NCBI GenBank assembly: GCA_032164245.1
Contig: JAVMKO010000003.1
Location: 28,829,390-28,893,389 of the forward strand
Direction: 5' to 3'
Source of the DNA: Sternotherus odoratus
Lineage: Eukaryota; Chordata; Testudines; Kinosternidae
DNA: 64,000 bases
Shown here piece by piece: positions 35,856 to 48,777 of this stretch. Position 1 is the stretch's first letter. The number at the start of each line of letters is the position of its first letter. The notes beneath the pieces are model-generated. The model was not told the origin of the DNA. It worked only from the letters and a program-made list of their open reading frames with translations, and did no database searches. Both the position numbers and the translations under genes were made by a program.

Positions 35856-36129
35856 GGGGCTGGTTTTCACTACCTGCCGGATCGGTGGGTAACGATCGCC
35901 CGCAGCGCCCCTGTCGACTCCGGAACTCCAGCTTTCCGGGAGGCGCAAGCTGGAGTCGACAGGGCAGCGTGCCGCCACCTGCCGCCGCCGTGAGGACGGT
36001 AGGTAAGTTGGCTGCAGATACACAAACTTCAGCTACGTGATTCACGTATGATATGATAATTTCATTGTGATTCACGTAGCTGAAGTTGCGTATCTGCAGT
36101 CAATCCCCCCCGGTCGTGAAGACCAGCCC
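35856..36129. mobile_element. MITE inserted in the Penelope-like 3' end, TA-flanked
   Basis: Inverted ends GGGGCTGGTTTTCAC and GTGAAGACCAGCCC, with TA on both sides (35854-35855 and 36130-36131); removing it restores the Penelope 3' motif GTCTCTAAGGTGC. It contains a long inner palindrome: 36014-36040 pairs with 36072-36097 around ACTTCAGCTACGTGA. The same stem motif occurs in the MITE at 43431. Confidence 0.85.
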
Positions 36130-37161
36130 TAAGGTGCTACAAGTATTCCTCGCATTCTTAAAGTATTGAAGAATAAGCTTTCGTGGGCTAATACCCACTT
36201 CGTTGAATGCATGTAAAGAATAAATGGTGACCATCAACTTAAAAATTACACTTTTGAATTATTTTGCTTGCTGTAGTTACAGTAATCTTAGCTATTACTT
36301 GTAACCACAGATATTTGGGGTAAAAACACAATTTTTTGTGTAACACATTTCAACATTTCCCCCTGTATAGTAAGTCAGTCAATTTTCCCATTTTTTGTGT
36401 GGTCTTTCATGCACCACAGTGGGGAGAGAGAGGTTTGTTTGGTTGGTTTTTCAATTGAAACATGTTGTTATAAAACCATAAAAATTGGCACGAGTGCAGA
36501 GATACAGATGTTGTACCTGGGGCTACTTTTCACCCTTAACCTCCCGCCCCACACCCAATTTCTAGATTTCAAATTATATGTATCCCTTTAAGATACAGAA
36601 TGTGTCAGTGACTAGTTCAGGAATAAAATCCAAGAGTCTTGACTGTGTCCTGGACCCAAGACACTAGAAACCACACTTCCTCTGATTATATGGACATATA
36701 TAATGTTGTTGTGGTGGTGGTGGTGCTTATTTTTTGTAAATGCACCCTGAATTAATGAATAGTGGAACCCCCCCCCCCAACTAATTCACACATAATGCAA
36801 GATCCTGAATACATGAATAAAATGAATAAGGTTAGTGAATTCTAAAAATATATTTTTATAAGAGTAGTTTAGTCATTTTCGTGTGTGATAATTTCATTGT
36901 ATAGTGGAAGGGATCTTTAATGTCTGTTACAGGCAACCTACCAAATTAATCTTTCTCAGGAAATCAACATGGGACACTGTCTTACTAGCTGTCAACAGTT
37001 GATAACCTCCTATTTCTGGGGGGAATGATTGAAATTGTGGTGGAAGTCCAACTACAACAACACAGATATCCTCTAGTTATCTGCATATGGTGTCAAGTGT
37101 TTGGGGCAGTGGACTATTGTCAAGCTTTCTTGCTGGTAATGCTTGTTCTTTCAATACCATT

Positions 37162-37935
37162 TGTCATAAGTATGAAGTGTCTTGGACTTACTGTTTTACC
37201 TGTAAGGGGTTAATTCAACAGGAGAGGGGGGTGATGTCAGAGCTAGCCTACCTAGAGACAAACAAGGAAGTTAGTCTCACTTTTACTGAGGCTTTCGGTC
37301 TGCCTCCATCTTCCCCTGGCTCTGGGGGTATGGATCTTGCTACCTTTCCTTTCATAAGTTTCTAAATTAGATTAACAGTAAGTAGATTGTTGATTGTATA
37401 AGTTTGTAATTGATTTATGGTGTAATTAACCTCATCAGGAGGAGAAATCTTGAGGGAGGGGTTAGAGCTAGAAAATTAAGTATCTGTGTAAGTTGTAAGC
37501 TTTTCTCTTTTCTTTATTAAACCTTTTTTTGTTATAAGAAGTGGTTGGTTATTTCCCTTGAAGTTATCCTAGCTTTGGATCAGGCACAGCTTACAGATAG
37601 TAAGGGTCTCTGTGTTTAAATCTCTCTTCTAGGCTGCAAGGGTGTGTGTGTGGAGCGAAGACTCTGTGTTCTCAATCTCCCAGGTAGAAAGGGAGGGGAG
37701 GGGAGGGGAGTGTTACTCTCGGGGGGGGGGGGGTGTCAAGGTGCCTCACCCCATAGTCTTGGGGTAATCACTTTGATGGTGGCGGCTGGTCCCAATGCCC
37801 ATCTGGAAGAGTTTGGGTTTTGGGGGGGAAAAGATTTAACTTAGGCTGGGAAAGTAGCTTAAAGTTAAGTGGTCATGCATAAGAGACCCCCCACTTTTAC
37901 CCTAGAGTTTAGAGTGGGAGGAGGGCATCTCTACA
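37162..37935 (+). repeat. Solo LTR with target-site duplication CCATT
   Basis: Termini TGTCATAAGTATGAAGTG and CATCTCTACA, with CCATT exactly repeated at 37157-37161 and 37936-37940. Same family as the LTRs at 29500 and 2081. A G-homopolymer near 37720 may be unreliable in the assembly. Confidence 0.92.
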
Positions 37936-38086
37936 CCATTGATCAAGGGGTTCTTTTTTATGTGACTGTGGACTCTTGGCTGGGATGGACAAAATCACCT
38001 TAAAATGGTTTCACAAATTCCTTTCAAAGTGTTCCTATTGAGTGATTGCTTCTCCCTAGGACTCTTGGCTGTTGAATCCTATAGAC

Positions 38087-38947
38087 CAGGGGTGGGGAAC
38101 CTTTTTTCTGCCAAGGGCCATTTGGATATTTATAACATCATTCGCGGGCCATACAAAATTATCAGCTTAAAAATTAGCCTGCTATATTTGGTCAAACATT
38201 TAACTAACTCACCCCTTATGTGATGGCTGGAACTGCTTCTCTTTGGTGAGGCGTGTGATGTTACCTGGTATTAATGATGTTGCTACTCGCAACTGCTTTT
38301 CCAGGTTTGCACCAGGCACAGCCCCCCCGCCCCTGGCTCTGGGCACAGCCCCGCTGCAGGTCAGGGCCACCCCACCTCTCTGAGGCCGGGCACAGCCCTG
38401 CCACGAATCAGGGACACCGGCCCCCCACTCCGGCTCCAAGGGCGCGCACAGCCCTGCTGCGGGTCAGGGACACTAAGACTCCTCCCTCCTCTCCTGGGCC
38501 AGGCACAGGCAGCCGTGCCGCAGGTCAGGGGCACCTCCTTCCCCTAAACTCCGGGCGCAGCCCCACCGCGGGCTGGGGACCCAGGACCCCGGCTCCCACC
38601 TGCAGCCCCCATTACTTAGCTGGCAGTTCCAGCCTGGCTCCCAGGGTCAGCAGCCGCAGGGGCGGGGGTCTGCACTCCACGTGCTGCCCCGGCCAGAAGT
38701 ACTGGCACCAGCTGCCATTGGCTGAAAGCTGATTGGGGGGTGTGTCCCTGCCTGCAGCTCCCGTTGGCCACAATGTAGCCAATGCTCCTGGTAAGTGCAG
38801 CAGGGAGCAGAGACCCTCCTGCCACTCCTGTGCCTAGGGGGCTGCAGGGTCCTAGTGTCCACCTTTTCCCGGAGCAGGGCCAGAGGGCCAGACCAAATGA
38901 TTTCGTGGGCCTTATACCGCCCGCGGGCCAGACGTTCCCCACCCCTG
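38087..38947. mobile_element. hAT-type non-autonomous element
   Basis: Perfect inverted ends CAGGGGTGGGGAAC and GTTCCCCACCCCTG bound 861 bp of mostly GC-rich DNA. Flanks read CTATAGAC and CATAGACT, compatible with a hAT duplication that has lost one base. No transposase is seen. Confidence 0.82.
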
Positions 38948-39541
38948 CATAGACTTTAGTCCAGGTCACTCTTTTTGTGAAATATGTCTGGAATATTGTG
39001 GTGGAGATTAAGTATTACCACCTACAATACCATCAACATGCTGATACTTCTCTCTCTCCCTTTTATTAGGAAGAGAAACACATGGATATTTTGACAGTTG
39101 GATAGGGGCTGTTTGGGCTTTTGGAACCCATGATGGACTGTAGGAAAATTAGCTGGATAATTCTGTTATCCAGAATAATCTGCAGTGAGTTAGTTGAGTG
39201 TTAGAGAGACAAGGTGGGTGCACTAAAAGATTGTCATTTGGTTTCAGAGGTATTGATTGTTGAGATGAATAGGGACAGTTGACAGCTTGTGTAGTGTTGT
39301 TTCTTCAGGCTTCATGCAGACAGAAATGCCTCTTTTAAAACTCTATTACTAATTTTTAGCTTTTTTAAAACCAGTTGTGAGGATTAGAAACAAAACAAAC
39401 AAACAAAAAAAAACCAACCACCCCCAAAATTTGAAATCTTAGATTTTGAAGTACAGTTTTGAATACAAGAAATTATGGTTGTATCTGTGTAATGGAAATG
39501 CTTCCATTTTTAAATCTAGTGAAGTAAATGTACATGCCAGA

Positions 39542-39793
39542 GAGCTTGTCTAACTACACTGGCAATTTACAGCACTGTAACTTTCTCACTCAGGTGTGTG
39601 AAAAAACACCCTCCTGAGCGCAGCAATTTTTAGTGCTGTAAAAGTACCGGTGTAGACAGTGCACCAGCGCTGGGAGCTATGCCCCTGGTGGAGGTGGGTT
39701 TTTTAGAGTGCTGGGAGAGCTCTTTCCTAGTGCTGCACCGCAACCATACAAGCCATGTTAAAGCACTGCAGTATTGCCAGTGTACACTAGCCT
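39542..39793. mobile_element. MITE-like element
   Basis: Ends GAGCTTGTCTAACTACACTG and CCAGTGTACACTAGCC are inverted and resemble the ends of the element at 12779. Between them are repeated AGTGCTG/CAGCAC-type motifs. Target-site duplication not resolved. Confidence 0.55.
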
Positions 39794-39799
39794 AAAATC

Positions 39800-41370
39800 T
39801 TGGGCATCTGTAAATAGATATAATAACAGTTAACTAACTTTTTCTATTTTATTATCAATCATTGAAATTGACCTGTGCTTTGTTAATTTCACTGGGACAG
39901 CTGATTGGAAAAGCTAGCAAGACAGTAGCACCAGAAGCACTGAAGCTAATAAGACTTCATCAATTTTCATTTGATTCACATTTGGAATATTATCTTCTCA
40001 TAACAACAGCAAACATTTTATTCAATTAATTATTTATTAAAATGAACTTTTGCAGAAATTAATGACTTAGGGTTCTCCACGTTCAACAGGAAAAACATAT
40101 TGTGTGTGGATTTTTATAGTCTATAAATGCAAAAGTTACTGATAAAAGGAGTGTGGAGAAACCTGCATGTATTTGTGAAAATTATAGAGTATTTGAATAG
40201 GGAAATATACAAATGAGTAAGACTACATGTTGGTAATTTTTATAAGCTACTTTGTAAAAAAGGATCACTGATACAAAATGAGTTTGCATCCTGTGGTAAT
40301 AGTTTCAGTTGTGGAAGACTGTTTTAAAGGGTTTACCATTCCTTTTTGTTATGAAATAATAGTTATTAAATTGAAAAAATAAGAAATCCATTCACCAGTT
40401 AAAAATCCTATTAGTTATTGATCCAAAATTGATGATGGTTGTATTTTTATGTTTGGGTCTCTTTCATAGTTTGTGTTGTTTTTACTTGTGAGAATTTAAG
40501 ATGATTGTGTTTTGATATCAAATATGAAAATATTTAATTGTTTAATTAACGGAGATCACTTATTGCTTTTAATGATTAGCCAGTGGGGAAGAAATCACCC
40601 ACAAAATGAATTGCAAGGAGAATGAACATGCATTGTAGGTTTGATCCTAAAGAGTCTCTGAAAATAAAATTTCAGGTTTAATATTTTAAAATGATATTTT
40701 TAAAATTTCCTTTCTTGGGCTCGTGTTCTAGAAGATTATGGGCTTTTTCACAGAGGGATATTATAAATAGCTAATATTGTTGAGAATTAATTTTAAAAGA
40801 GTGACAAACTTAATCTTGTTTGTTCAATGTGTCACTTTTTTTTTTTTTAACTGGGCAGTCAGTAAAACAGTTAATGTGCCATTGACATCTTCCAGGTGCT
40901 GGATTGACTTGATTCTGTAACCTCTTTTGTGCAATTTTCATGCTTTGTTCTGTTTGAATGTTTTTGCTGTGGTTATGGTTGTTTTTCATTTCCTGCTGCA
41001 ATGACCCTGAATAAATAAGAATAAAGTAGATATAAGCAATATAGTCTCATTGGCATTTGCAGATTTTTTTGTTCTGAATTGAGAAACATAGTGGCTTGGC
41101 ATTTATGCTAGAGTATTTTCTGTTGCTGATAATTGGTCTTCAGCTGTTAGAAAAATATTTACTGTTTCCTTAAAAATAAAATAAAATATATTTAATTAAG
41201 AAAAATATTGTTTAATCACTGATTTTTATCTTTAGAATTTCTGTAATGTAGGCTATTAACTTACATCCCTCTTTAAAGGAGGAAGGGGGGTTCTTGAGAT
41301 TTGCACTATTTTTCTTGACAAAGGAATATAACCAGTTAGGACCAACTACATTTGATGAGTTGGAGGTATC
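39800..41370. other. Intron 1 stretch without recognised gene
   Basis: Very AT-rich DNA with no recognised repeat or coding region. Confidence 0.5.
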
Positions 41371-41376
41371 AACAGT

Positions 41377-42262
41377 CAGGGCCGGCAACGGGAGGGGGGG
41401 GGGTGCTATGGGTGCAGCTGTACCGGGCCCCGGACTTAAGGGGGGGGCCCTTAAGTCCAGGGCCTGGTACACAGCTGTACCTGTAGTTGTCCCCCCTTGT
41501 CGCCGGGCCTGTCGGAGGAGCGATCGGAGAGTGAGCGCCGCTCCGCGGGGGCGGGGGCCAGCGAGCAGGGCTGGGGAGACCCGGGGCCGGGAGCAAATGG
41601 CAGCCCAGCGGGGGGGAGGCGGGGCAGCCGCGGAGTGCCGAGCCCACCGGAGCCGGCAGCCGAGAGCGACGCTGCGGCCGCCGCTGGTGCGGGGGAGACA
41701 CCTGCAGGCTGACCGCCGGGGAGCGCGTGGGGCGGGGGGCATGGCGGGAGCCGGAGAGACTCGTGGATAGGCAGCTCAGCGCCGGAACCAGTCGCACTCC
41801 CACTCCAGGTATGTCTGGTAGCCGGCGGGGAGGCCAGGCTGGGCGGGCGGGGAGTGGGGCAGGAGACTAGGCTGGATGGGGTGGGCGAGGCGTGAGTGCG
41901 GGAGGGAAGGAGGTTTGGGTGGGGGGGGGAGGCTGAGCTGGGCGGGTCAGGCATGGGGGCAGGAGGCTGGGTTGGGAGTGGGGGGGGGGAGGTTAGGTTC
42001 GGTGGGATGGGCCGGGCCAGGCAGGGGTGGGGGAGGGAAGGCGGCTAGAGATGGGGGGAGGCTGGGCGGGGGTAAAGGAAGATCACCCCCAACAGCGGGG
42101 TGGGCCAGGCAGGGATGGGTGGGGAGGGGAGGAGGTTAGGCTGGGGGAGGAGATTAGGTTGGGTGGGCTGGGTCAGGCAGGGGGGGGAAGGAGAATAGGC
42201 TGGGGGGAGGGGCCCACAAACGATCAGAGTAGGTGGCCCCAAAATTTCTGTCGCCGGCCCTG
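41377..42262. mobile_element. GC-rich hAT-type element with near-perfect 8-bp duplication
   Basis: Ends CAGGGCCGGCAACGGGAGG and CTGTCGCCGGCCCTG are inverted; flanks TCAACAGT (41369-41376) and TCACCAGT (42263-42270) match at 7 of 8. The inside is G-rich with degenerate GGGTGGG repeats from about 41850, so it creates a CpG-rich island in an AT-rich intron. Long reading frames here are low-complexity read-through. Confidence 0.85.
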
Positions 42263-42304
42263 TCACCAGTTATGCTAACTGGAGTTTCATAAGTGCCATT
42301 ACAC

Positions 42305-42640
42305 ACTGATAGGAGGATACATTCTTCTTGGAGTGATTTTCATGTCCATTCCAAACAGGTGTGAGTGCACGCCAGCCAGAAGGTTTTTTCCCCTAGCAGT
42401 ATCCATAGGGTCAGCTCAGGCACCCCCTTGAGTGGCACCACTATGGCGCCCAATAGATGGCCCTGCCAATCCTCCACCGCCTCACTTCCTTCTTACCACT
42501 TGTGACGGCTAGCTGGAACTCTGCTTAGCAGTGTTCTTGTTGTATATGTAGTTTTGTTTTTGTAGTTAGTTAATAATTTCTCGTTAAGTTTAGTGAGTTA
42601 GTTTTCAGACCCCTGTTGTCATACAAGTTTTGGAGAAAGT
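42305..42640 (+). mobile_element. DIRS-like terminal fragment
   Basis: TTTTCATGTCCATTCCAAAC, CAGGTGTGAGTGCACGCC, and the CACTATGGCGCCC / GACGGCTAGCTGGAAC blocks are like the left terminal region of the DIRS-like element that begins near 51985. No coding part follows. Confidence 0.6.
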
Positions 42641-43430
42641 GCAACGATGAGTGAAAGGCCCACTTCTAATTGTATCTATCCTTTGAATTCATCCCTACCT
42701 ATTCAAATAGAATCAAAACCATGTTTCCTCCCTTCAACTTGCCAAATTAAAGCAATGAAGATTGTTTTACCATATTATAATATTTGTACCTACATATGGA
42801 GGAAAGATTTCATGTTTAAACAGGTGTTTAAGTAAAGATTTTGGCTGGAACTTTCAAAACTATTTATCCGAGCTCTTGATCTCCATTACTATGTGTAGTA
42901 TCTGAATTCCTCACAGTGTTTAACTTATGGTAACATCACCCCTGTAAGGTACCAAGTACCAATAGATTGATTTGCACATGGGGCAACTAAATTACTTTCC
43001 CAAGGTCACAAATGACAATATGTTGTGGAATGGGTATTTGGACCTAGCTCTCCTGTATATAAAGATAAGATGGACCACTGTTTCAAGTGCTTTCTCTGAA
43101 AGGTGCTAAAAAGATTTAAATGATCAGGTGCCTAATTCCTATAGGTGCCTTTAAAAATCATAGCCTTCATTCTTTTTCACTGATAAATGTTGTAGATTTT
43201 TCCTCATTTTGAGGAAATTTTGGAATGAAGAGTCACTACTGGCATCTAAATGTCATGTTAGATACACTGGTGCATTGTACAAGTCTGGTGTTTGTGCATC
43301 CAAATTAACATTTTTTTTCTTCAGTAAAAGCTATAGAAGTTGTTTTTTTGGATGGAAAAGAGCAGCATCTCACTTTGAATATACTGTAGTTGTCTAATGG
43401 GATAATATAACTTCTGTACTGCTAACCCCA

Positions 43431-43727
43431 AGACCAGGTCTACATGCGGGGGGGTCGACCTAAGATACGCAACTTCAGCTATGCGAATAGCGTAGCTGAA
43501 GTCGACGTATCTTAGGTTGACTTACTTCAGTGTCCTCACGGAGGTGAGTTGACCGCTGCCACTCCCCTGTCGACTCCACTTCCACCTCTTGTGGTGGTGG
43601 AATTCCATAGTCGACGGGGAGAGCACTCGGAGATCAATTTATCACGTCTAGTGTGGACACGATAAATTGATCCCCGATAGATCGATCATTACCTGCCGAT
43701 CCGGCGGGTAGGCTTGACATGGTCTAA
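43431..43727. mobile_element. MITE with long internal stem
   Basis: Ends AGACCAGGTCTACATGC and the complement of GACATGGTCT are roughly inverted. Inside, 43457-43520 is a long imperfect palindrome (CTAAGATACGCAACTTCAGC pairing with GCTGAAGTCGACGTATCTTA), related to the stem in the MITE at 35856. A second inverted pair (ATCAATTTATC / GATAAATTGAT) lies near 43634-43672. Confidence 0.7.
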
Positions 43728-44130
43728 GTGAGCTAATGTAATTTTGCCAATATTACCTCTGATGCAGGCAACCTCATTGCATCCTCTGTAGATGACATGT
43801 ATTATATTGAGACAATCTGGCAGTGCTGCCTAACTCCCCTTTCCTGTGAAATTTAGTAATTTCTGTGCTTTTATTAATTTTTACATATGTATGTAGTGTT
43901 GTCATGACACATCTTTTGTATTGTAATTTGTAGTCTGCCACATTTTAGATATTACACTGAAAGAATGCATGCAATTACTGCTTCAGAGCAACTTCTATAA
44001 GAGTTTATGAAGTTTGCATTTGTCATGTTTTTTGCTACGTTCAGTGAGTTTTACTGATTGCATTCCAGTATTATAAAGCAAATGAGCAATGTATTTCCAG
44101 TATGCCTGGAAGAACTGTTGTGATGTAGGG

Positions 44131-44369
44131 CAGTGGTCTTCAAAGTGGAGTGTGCGAGACCCCCCACGGGGGGCTGCGGTGTCCCGGTGCCGCTACAGAA
44201 TCGCCCTGGGACACCGCCAAAACGGAAACATTCTACTTTTGTCCCACCAAAATGCCTCTGAAACTGGAAGCTTTCTATTCGGCAGCATTTCGGCGGACAT
44301 ACCCCCGGGCCCCAAGAGGACATGGGGCAGCGCAAAGGGGCCGCCGAGGAAAAACTTTGAGGAATGCTG
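44131..44369. mobile_element. hAT-type MITE
   Basis: Ends CAGTGGTCTTCAAAGT and AACTTTGAGGAATGCTG are inverted and close to the ends of the elements at 48959 and 57588. Flanks ATGTAGGG and ATTGTAGGG suggest a duplication with a small change. Confidence 0.75.
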
Positions 44370-44374
44370 ATTGT

Positions 44375-45939
44375 AGGGACTGTTGAGCAATCATAGAGAG
44401 TCTGTGAAGTTTTGATGATGTGGAATTGAGAGTCTTTCAGGTCACAAAACATAGGATTTCTATTTAAGTGAAATCCTTTATTAGAAAACTCTCAACTTCC
44501 TCTGTCTCCTCAATATGCTGTAAAACAGTAAAGTAGCTAAATGCATTATTTTAAAATTTGATTTGTCAGCTGAAAGGAGACTAGAATTTATAACAAAGAA
44601 TTTTGTGCTTACCCTCCAGGAGAAAGACTAAAGCACAAACAAAAGAAAGATTACACATTATGTCTAAATCTTGGCATATGTATGAAGATAAGTTCACCCG
44701 TAGGCAGTTTTTATTGCAGGAACAAAGAGGATATTCAGTGTAAACATAAGCTCCCTGATTTACTCATTTTCAAGATTCTGAAGATATCATTATATGGAAA
44801 GTATGTTAGTGCATTCCAGCTGTTATTGCCAGAAACTATTTCCCCATGTTCTGTGTTATAAAGCTCTTTACTAAATATTGTACCTAGCAATTGACTCCAC
44901 TGGTTAAAATATTCCTGGTTTTGTTTTCATTCTTTCTTTCACTGTGTGGTTGGTGTTAGTTATCTCAAGGATGTTTAAAGTTGTTGTTTCCATCACTTAG
45001 CCAGGAAGCTGAGGCTTTTGATTTCAAGAGTTTGGAGTAGCTTTCAGCCGCCCTTCCTCTTTTCTGTGTTTTGTTTGAAAGAATTCATTTGAAGAACAAC
45101 TGCATGCAGTTTAATGTGTGCCGTTCATTAACTGATGAGAACTCTATTCATAACAACTTTCCTGTGCATTACCTGTATATTACCTTTGTATAGGAACATA
45201 CAGAACTTTTCATGATAAATATCATACGTTTATCACTGTAAAGATTTTTGCTGATGTCCTGATTCCTTGCAAATAATGTCCCCATGTATAAAACACATGT
45301 CATAGTAAAGATATTTCATTATCTGTCAATAAATCAGCATGGCATGAGGAATCCTTTATTCATGTGAGTTTGAGTATCCACATTTCTGATACTGAAGTTT
45401 TTTGTTATTGGTTTTTGTTGATCTGAGAACTCCTTTCAGAAGATTTTCCTTGCTTGGCTGTATATAGTTTCCCTCCCACCATTCACCAATCTGAACATTC
45501 AGGAGGCAAGCAGGGCCCAATAGACAAAAGAACTGGTACAGTGAAGCCATGATGCTGGGGCACTATGTGATGTGTGTGGTGGGGGGAGTTCTTTCTACTG
45601 TATCAGATAAGCTAATTGTGGATCTTTTTGGTGGAGAATTAGGGAACCTGGATCCACACCTGTGGATCTGCCAGCTAAACACAAACATGTCCAGTGTGGT
45701 TCTGTTGCCTGCTCTGTCGTCCACAGCCCAGATCCCATAGAACTCCCTATGTAGGTGGTTCACTTGGGAGATTTTATGGAGCCAGTAGAATATATAGAGA
45801 TGGATAAATGAGTTTCACCAACCCTCCTCCCACTTTGTTATGAGCTATGAATTATGCACAAAGGCAAGGACCCTTTGCCAAAATGGTGACCTACAGTAAT
45901 GTTCTTCATACTGATATGTTTTTGTTTTTTACCCCACAG
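44375..45939. other. 3' end of intron 1, no other feature recognised
   Basis: Ordinary AT-rich intron sequence leading to the acceptor of exon 2. No repeat or coding region recognised. Confidence 0.5.
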
Positions 45940-46011
45940 AGATCTACGATTTAATAGAATTAAAGAAATTCAGCCTGGAGCACTTAGACGACTTAAAAAC
46001 CTGAACACACT
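45940..46011 (+). CDS. PXDN: Peroxidasin exon 2 (leucine-rich repeat 1)
   Basis: This 72-nt exon has acceptor CCCCACAG and donor CT|GTAAGT. It starts with the third base of the Leu codon begun in exon 1 and encodes [20 protein letters not shown] followed by LNT and the first two bases of Leu, one complete 24-residue LRR. The LxLxxN core (LDLRFNRI) is evident. The position that is Phe in the next two repeats (GAF, QAF) is Leu here (GAL), a conservative change. The LRRs of peroxidasin sit at the N terminus, before the Ig domains, and serve in matrix protein interactions. Phase 2 on both sides means skipping would remove exactly one repeat in frame. Confidence 0.96.
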
Positions 46012-46994
<983 letters not shown>

Positions 46995-48003
46995 TAAGTT
47001 AATGTGATTTTTTTTACATCAAAAGTGAATTTAAACATAACTTCAGAAATGGGGAAAAACCAAACAATTTAATTTTATTCACATTCTCAGGTATCACACT
47101 GCTTTGAAAATCTTAAATATGATTCCTCCTTCTGTGGATAGAGTATAAATAGATGGCTTGGCATTTGCTAAAGTAATACTGAGCCCATCATAGCTATATT
47201 GCTGGTTTGAATCCAGGCACAGTTGATACTAACTGAAAATACTTGCTAGTTACAATAGAAATCTGTGTCCGGATTTGCAAAACATCTGTTAAGGATGGGA
47301 TTTTTAAAGGAGTTCAGAGTTCAGCTCATAGGATCCTTTGAAAAGCTGCTGTACTTTTTTGTTTACTTCACAGAAACCTATTCCAGATTTGTGCAATTTT
47401 CCAAAAGATGTTTTCTTTCTATTTTGTATTCTAGTTGTTTTTATTCCTACACTGTGTTTTATGCCAAATAAACCATTTAGCAGAATCATTTAAAATCTTA
47501 TGTATGGATATGCTTTCACTGCTGCTGGTCAAAGCTTTATAGCAATTTTAACAGTTGTGCCATGCGAGTTTAACGTTTTTTAGTTATATAGGTTATGTAT
47601 GCACCATTTTCTCCTAATTTAAGGAAAATAGCAAAATATGGTCAATAAAATATTGGCTCATTCGTGTAATCAGAACCTGCAGCTAAAAACTGGTATCAGT
47701 ACTGAGCTTTCTCCCAGGAATACTCCCTTGGGAGTTGGTCCTTCCAATACTGATTGCAAAGTATGGGAAAACTTAACTTCTGCAAATTATTAAATATAAT
47801 CTACCTATTCATATACACTGTGTAGAAATGATGGTCTTCACTCTTAAGCAGTCTGATGTTGCACCCTTTTCAAAATTACTTTGTGAATTTTTTTTAAAAA
47901 ATCCTGAAATAATTCAGATTTGTATAATTATAATATATGAATTCAAATTTTGCAGTATATTGGATGCAGCTATGAAATAGCTATATATTGTCCCCACATA
48001 TTC

Positions 48004-48006
<3 letters not shown>

Positions 48007-48076
<70 letters not shown>
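48007..48076. repeat. (AT)n microsatellite
   Basis: About 70 nt of uninterrupted AT dinucleotides. Confidence 0.97.
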
Positions 48077-48081
<5 letters not shown>

Positions 48082-48777
48082 TATGCCATCTGTGTGCTAA
48101 AACTGATTTCATTCCATGTTGTTTGTTCATGTAAATCAATAAAAACATTGTTAATTATAAAACTGAAAGAAGAATAGGACCCGCCCCCCCACAGTGCAGT
48201 GAAATGATGAAGTCAGTTGTAGCTTTATCTGTTATACAAATGTACTTTTAAACTTTACTTATTTTCTGGTGTTTGTTTCTATCTTAAAGGTGTACAGTAA
48301 TTGAGATAATGTTGAACACAACAATTTCAGTGAAAGGTTGAAAACCAGCACTTTTAAATGATTCCCTCGTGAGCTTCCCCAATATATTTGTCTTCCATTG
48401 TTATTCAGATCCCAAGTCTGTAATATCCAGATGAAGGTTCTTTCCTTTTCCTCTGCCTCTTTGAAATCTATGGATGTGACATTGCAGTTAAATAAATGAA
48501 ACTTGGCAGTGGACTTTTGATCAATAACAGGACTTTGTCAGCAGAATTCTTTTTTAAAATCCTTCCTCCATTTGTTTAACTTAGCCTTTAATAAGGCTCT
48601 TTTTACTTTGTTTTTAGATGACTATTGAATGCAGTATAAACAGACACTGCTAGAGTGCAGTCAGAAGATTTGTCAGAAGTACTGATGCTAACCTGGTGTT
48701 AGCATGTCAGAATGGAACAGGTCACTTACATCGTAAAAATGTAGTGAGACTGGCCTGCAAGTTTCAATTAACTAAGC

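Larger units (their letters stand above)
35051..36160 (+). mobile_element. Penelope-like retroelement, internally deleted, nested in another
   Basis: The element begins ACAGGTTCAAGAATAGCAGC and ends CAAGTATTCCTCGCATTCTTA, with AGGTATTGAA and AAGTATTGAA on its two sides (9 of 10 match). It carries part of the Penelope reverse transcriptase, then jumps straight to the 3' end (CATGAAAGCTTATGCTGAAA). The GIY-YIG endonuclease normally at the C terminus is missing. A TA-flanked MITE (35856-36129) is inserted in its 3' end. Confidence 0.88.
35002..36216 (+). mobile_element. Outer Penelope-like 3' fragment, interrupted, 10-bp target-site duplication
   Basis: A short Penelope-like 3' segment (AGAGTCCTGTGGCACCTTAA, then after the interruption AAGCTTTCGTGGGCTAATAC) is flanked by AGAATAAATG at 34992-35001 and 36217-36226. 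It is split at 35050/36161 by a second Penelope-like element. Confidence 0.8.
17084..45939 (+). other. PXDN: PXDN intron 1 (28,856 bp)
   Basis: Donor CT|GTGAGT at 17084 and acceptor with a pyrimidine tract ending ACCCCACAG at 45939 bound a phase-2 intron. A long first intron is usual for this gene. It carries most of the mobile elements of the window, listed separately. I see no host exon or RNA gene in it, but short regulatory elements or non-coding transcripts cannot be excluded by eye. Confidence 0.93.

Noticed and set aside
41212..42278. GC-rich frames up to 176 codons that look like a CpG-island gene
   Set aside because: They lie wholly inside a hAT-type element with inverted ends and an 8-bp duplication; low complexity, and open in many frames.
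47950..48177. 75-codon frame with Ile-Tyr repeats
   Set aside because: Translation of the (AT)n microsatellite.
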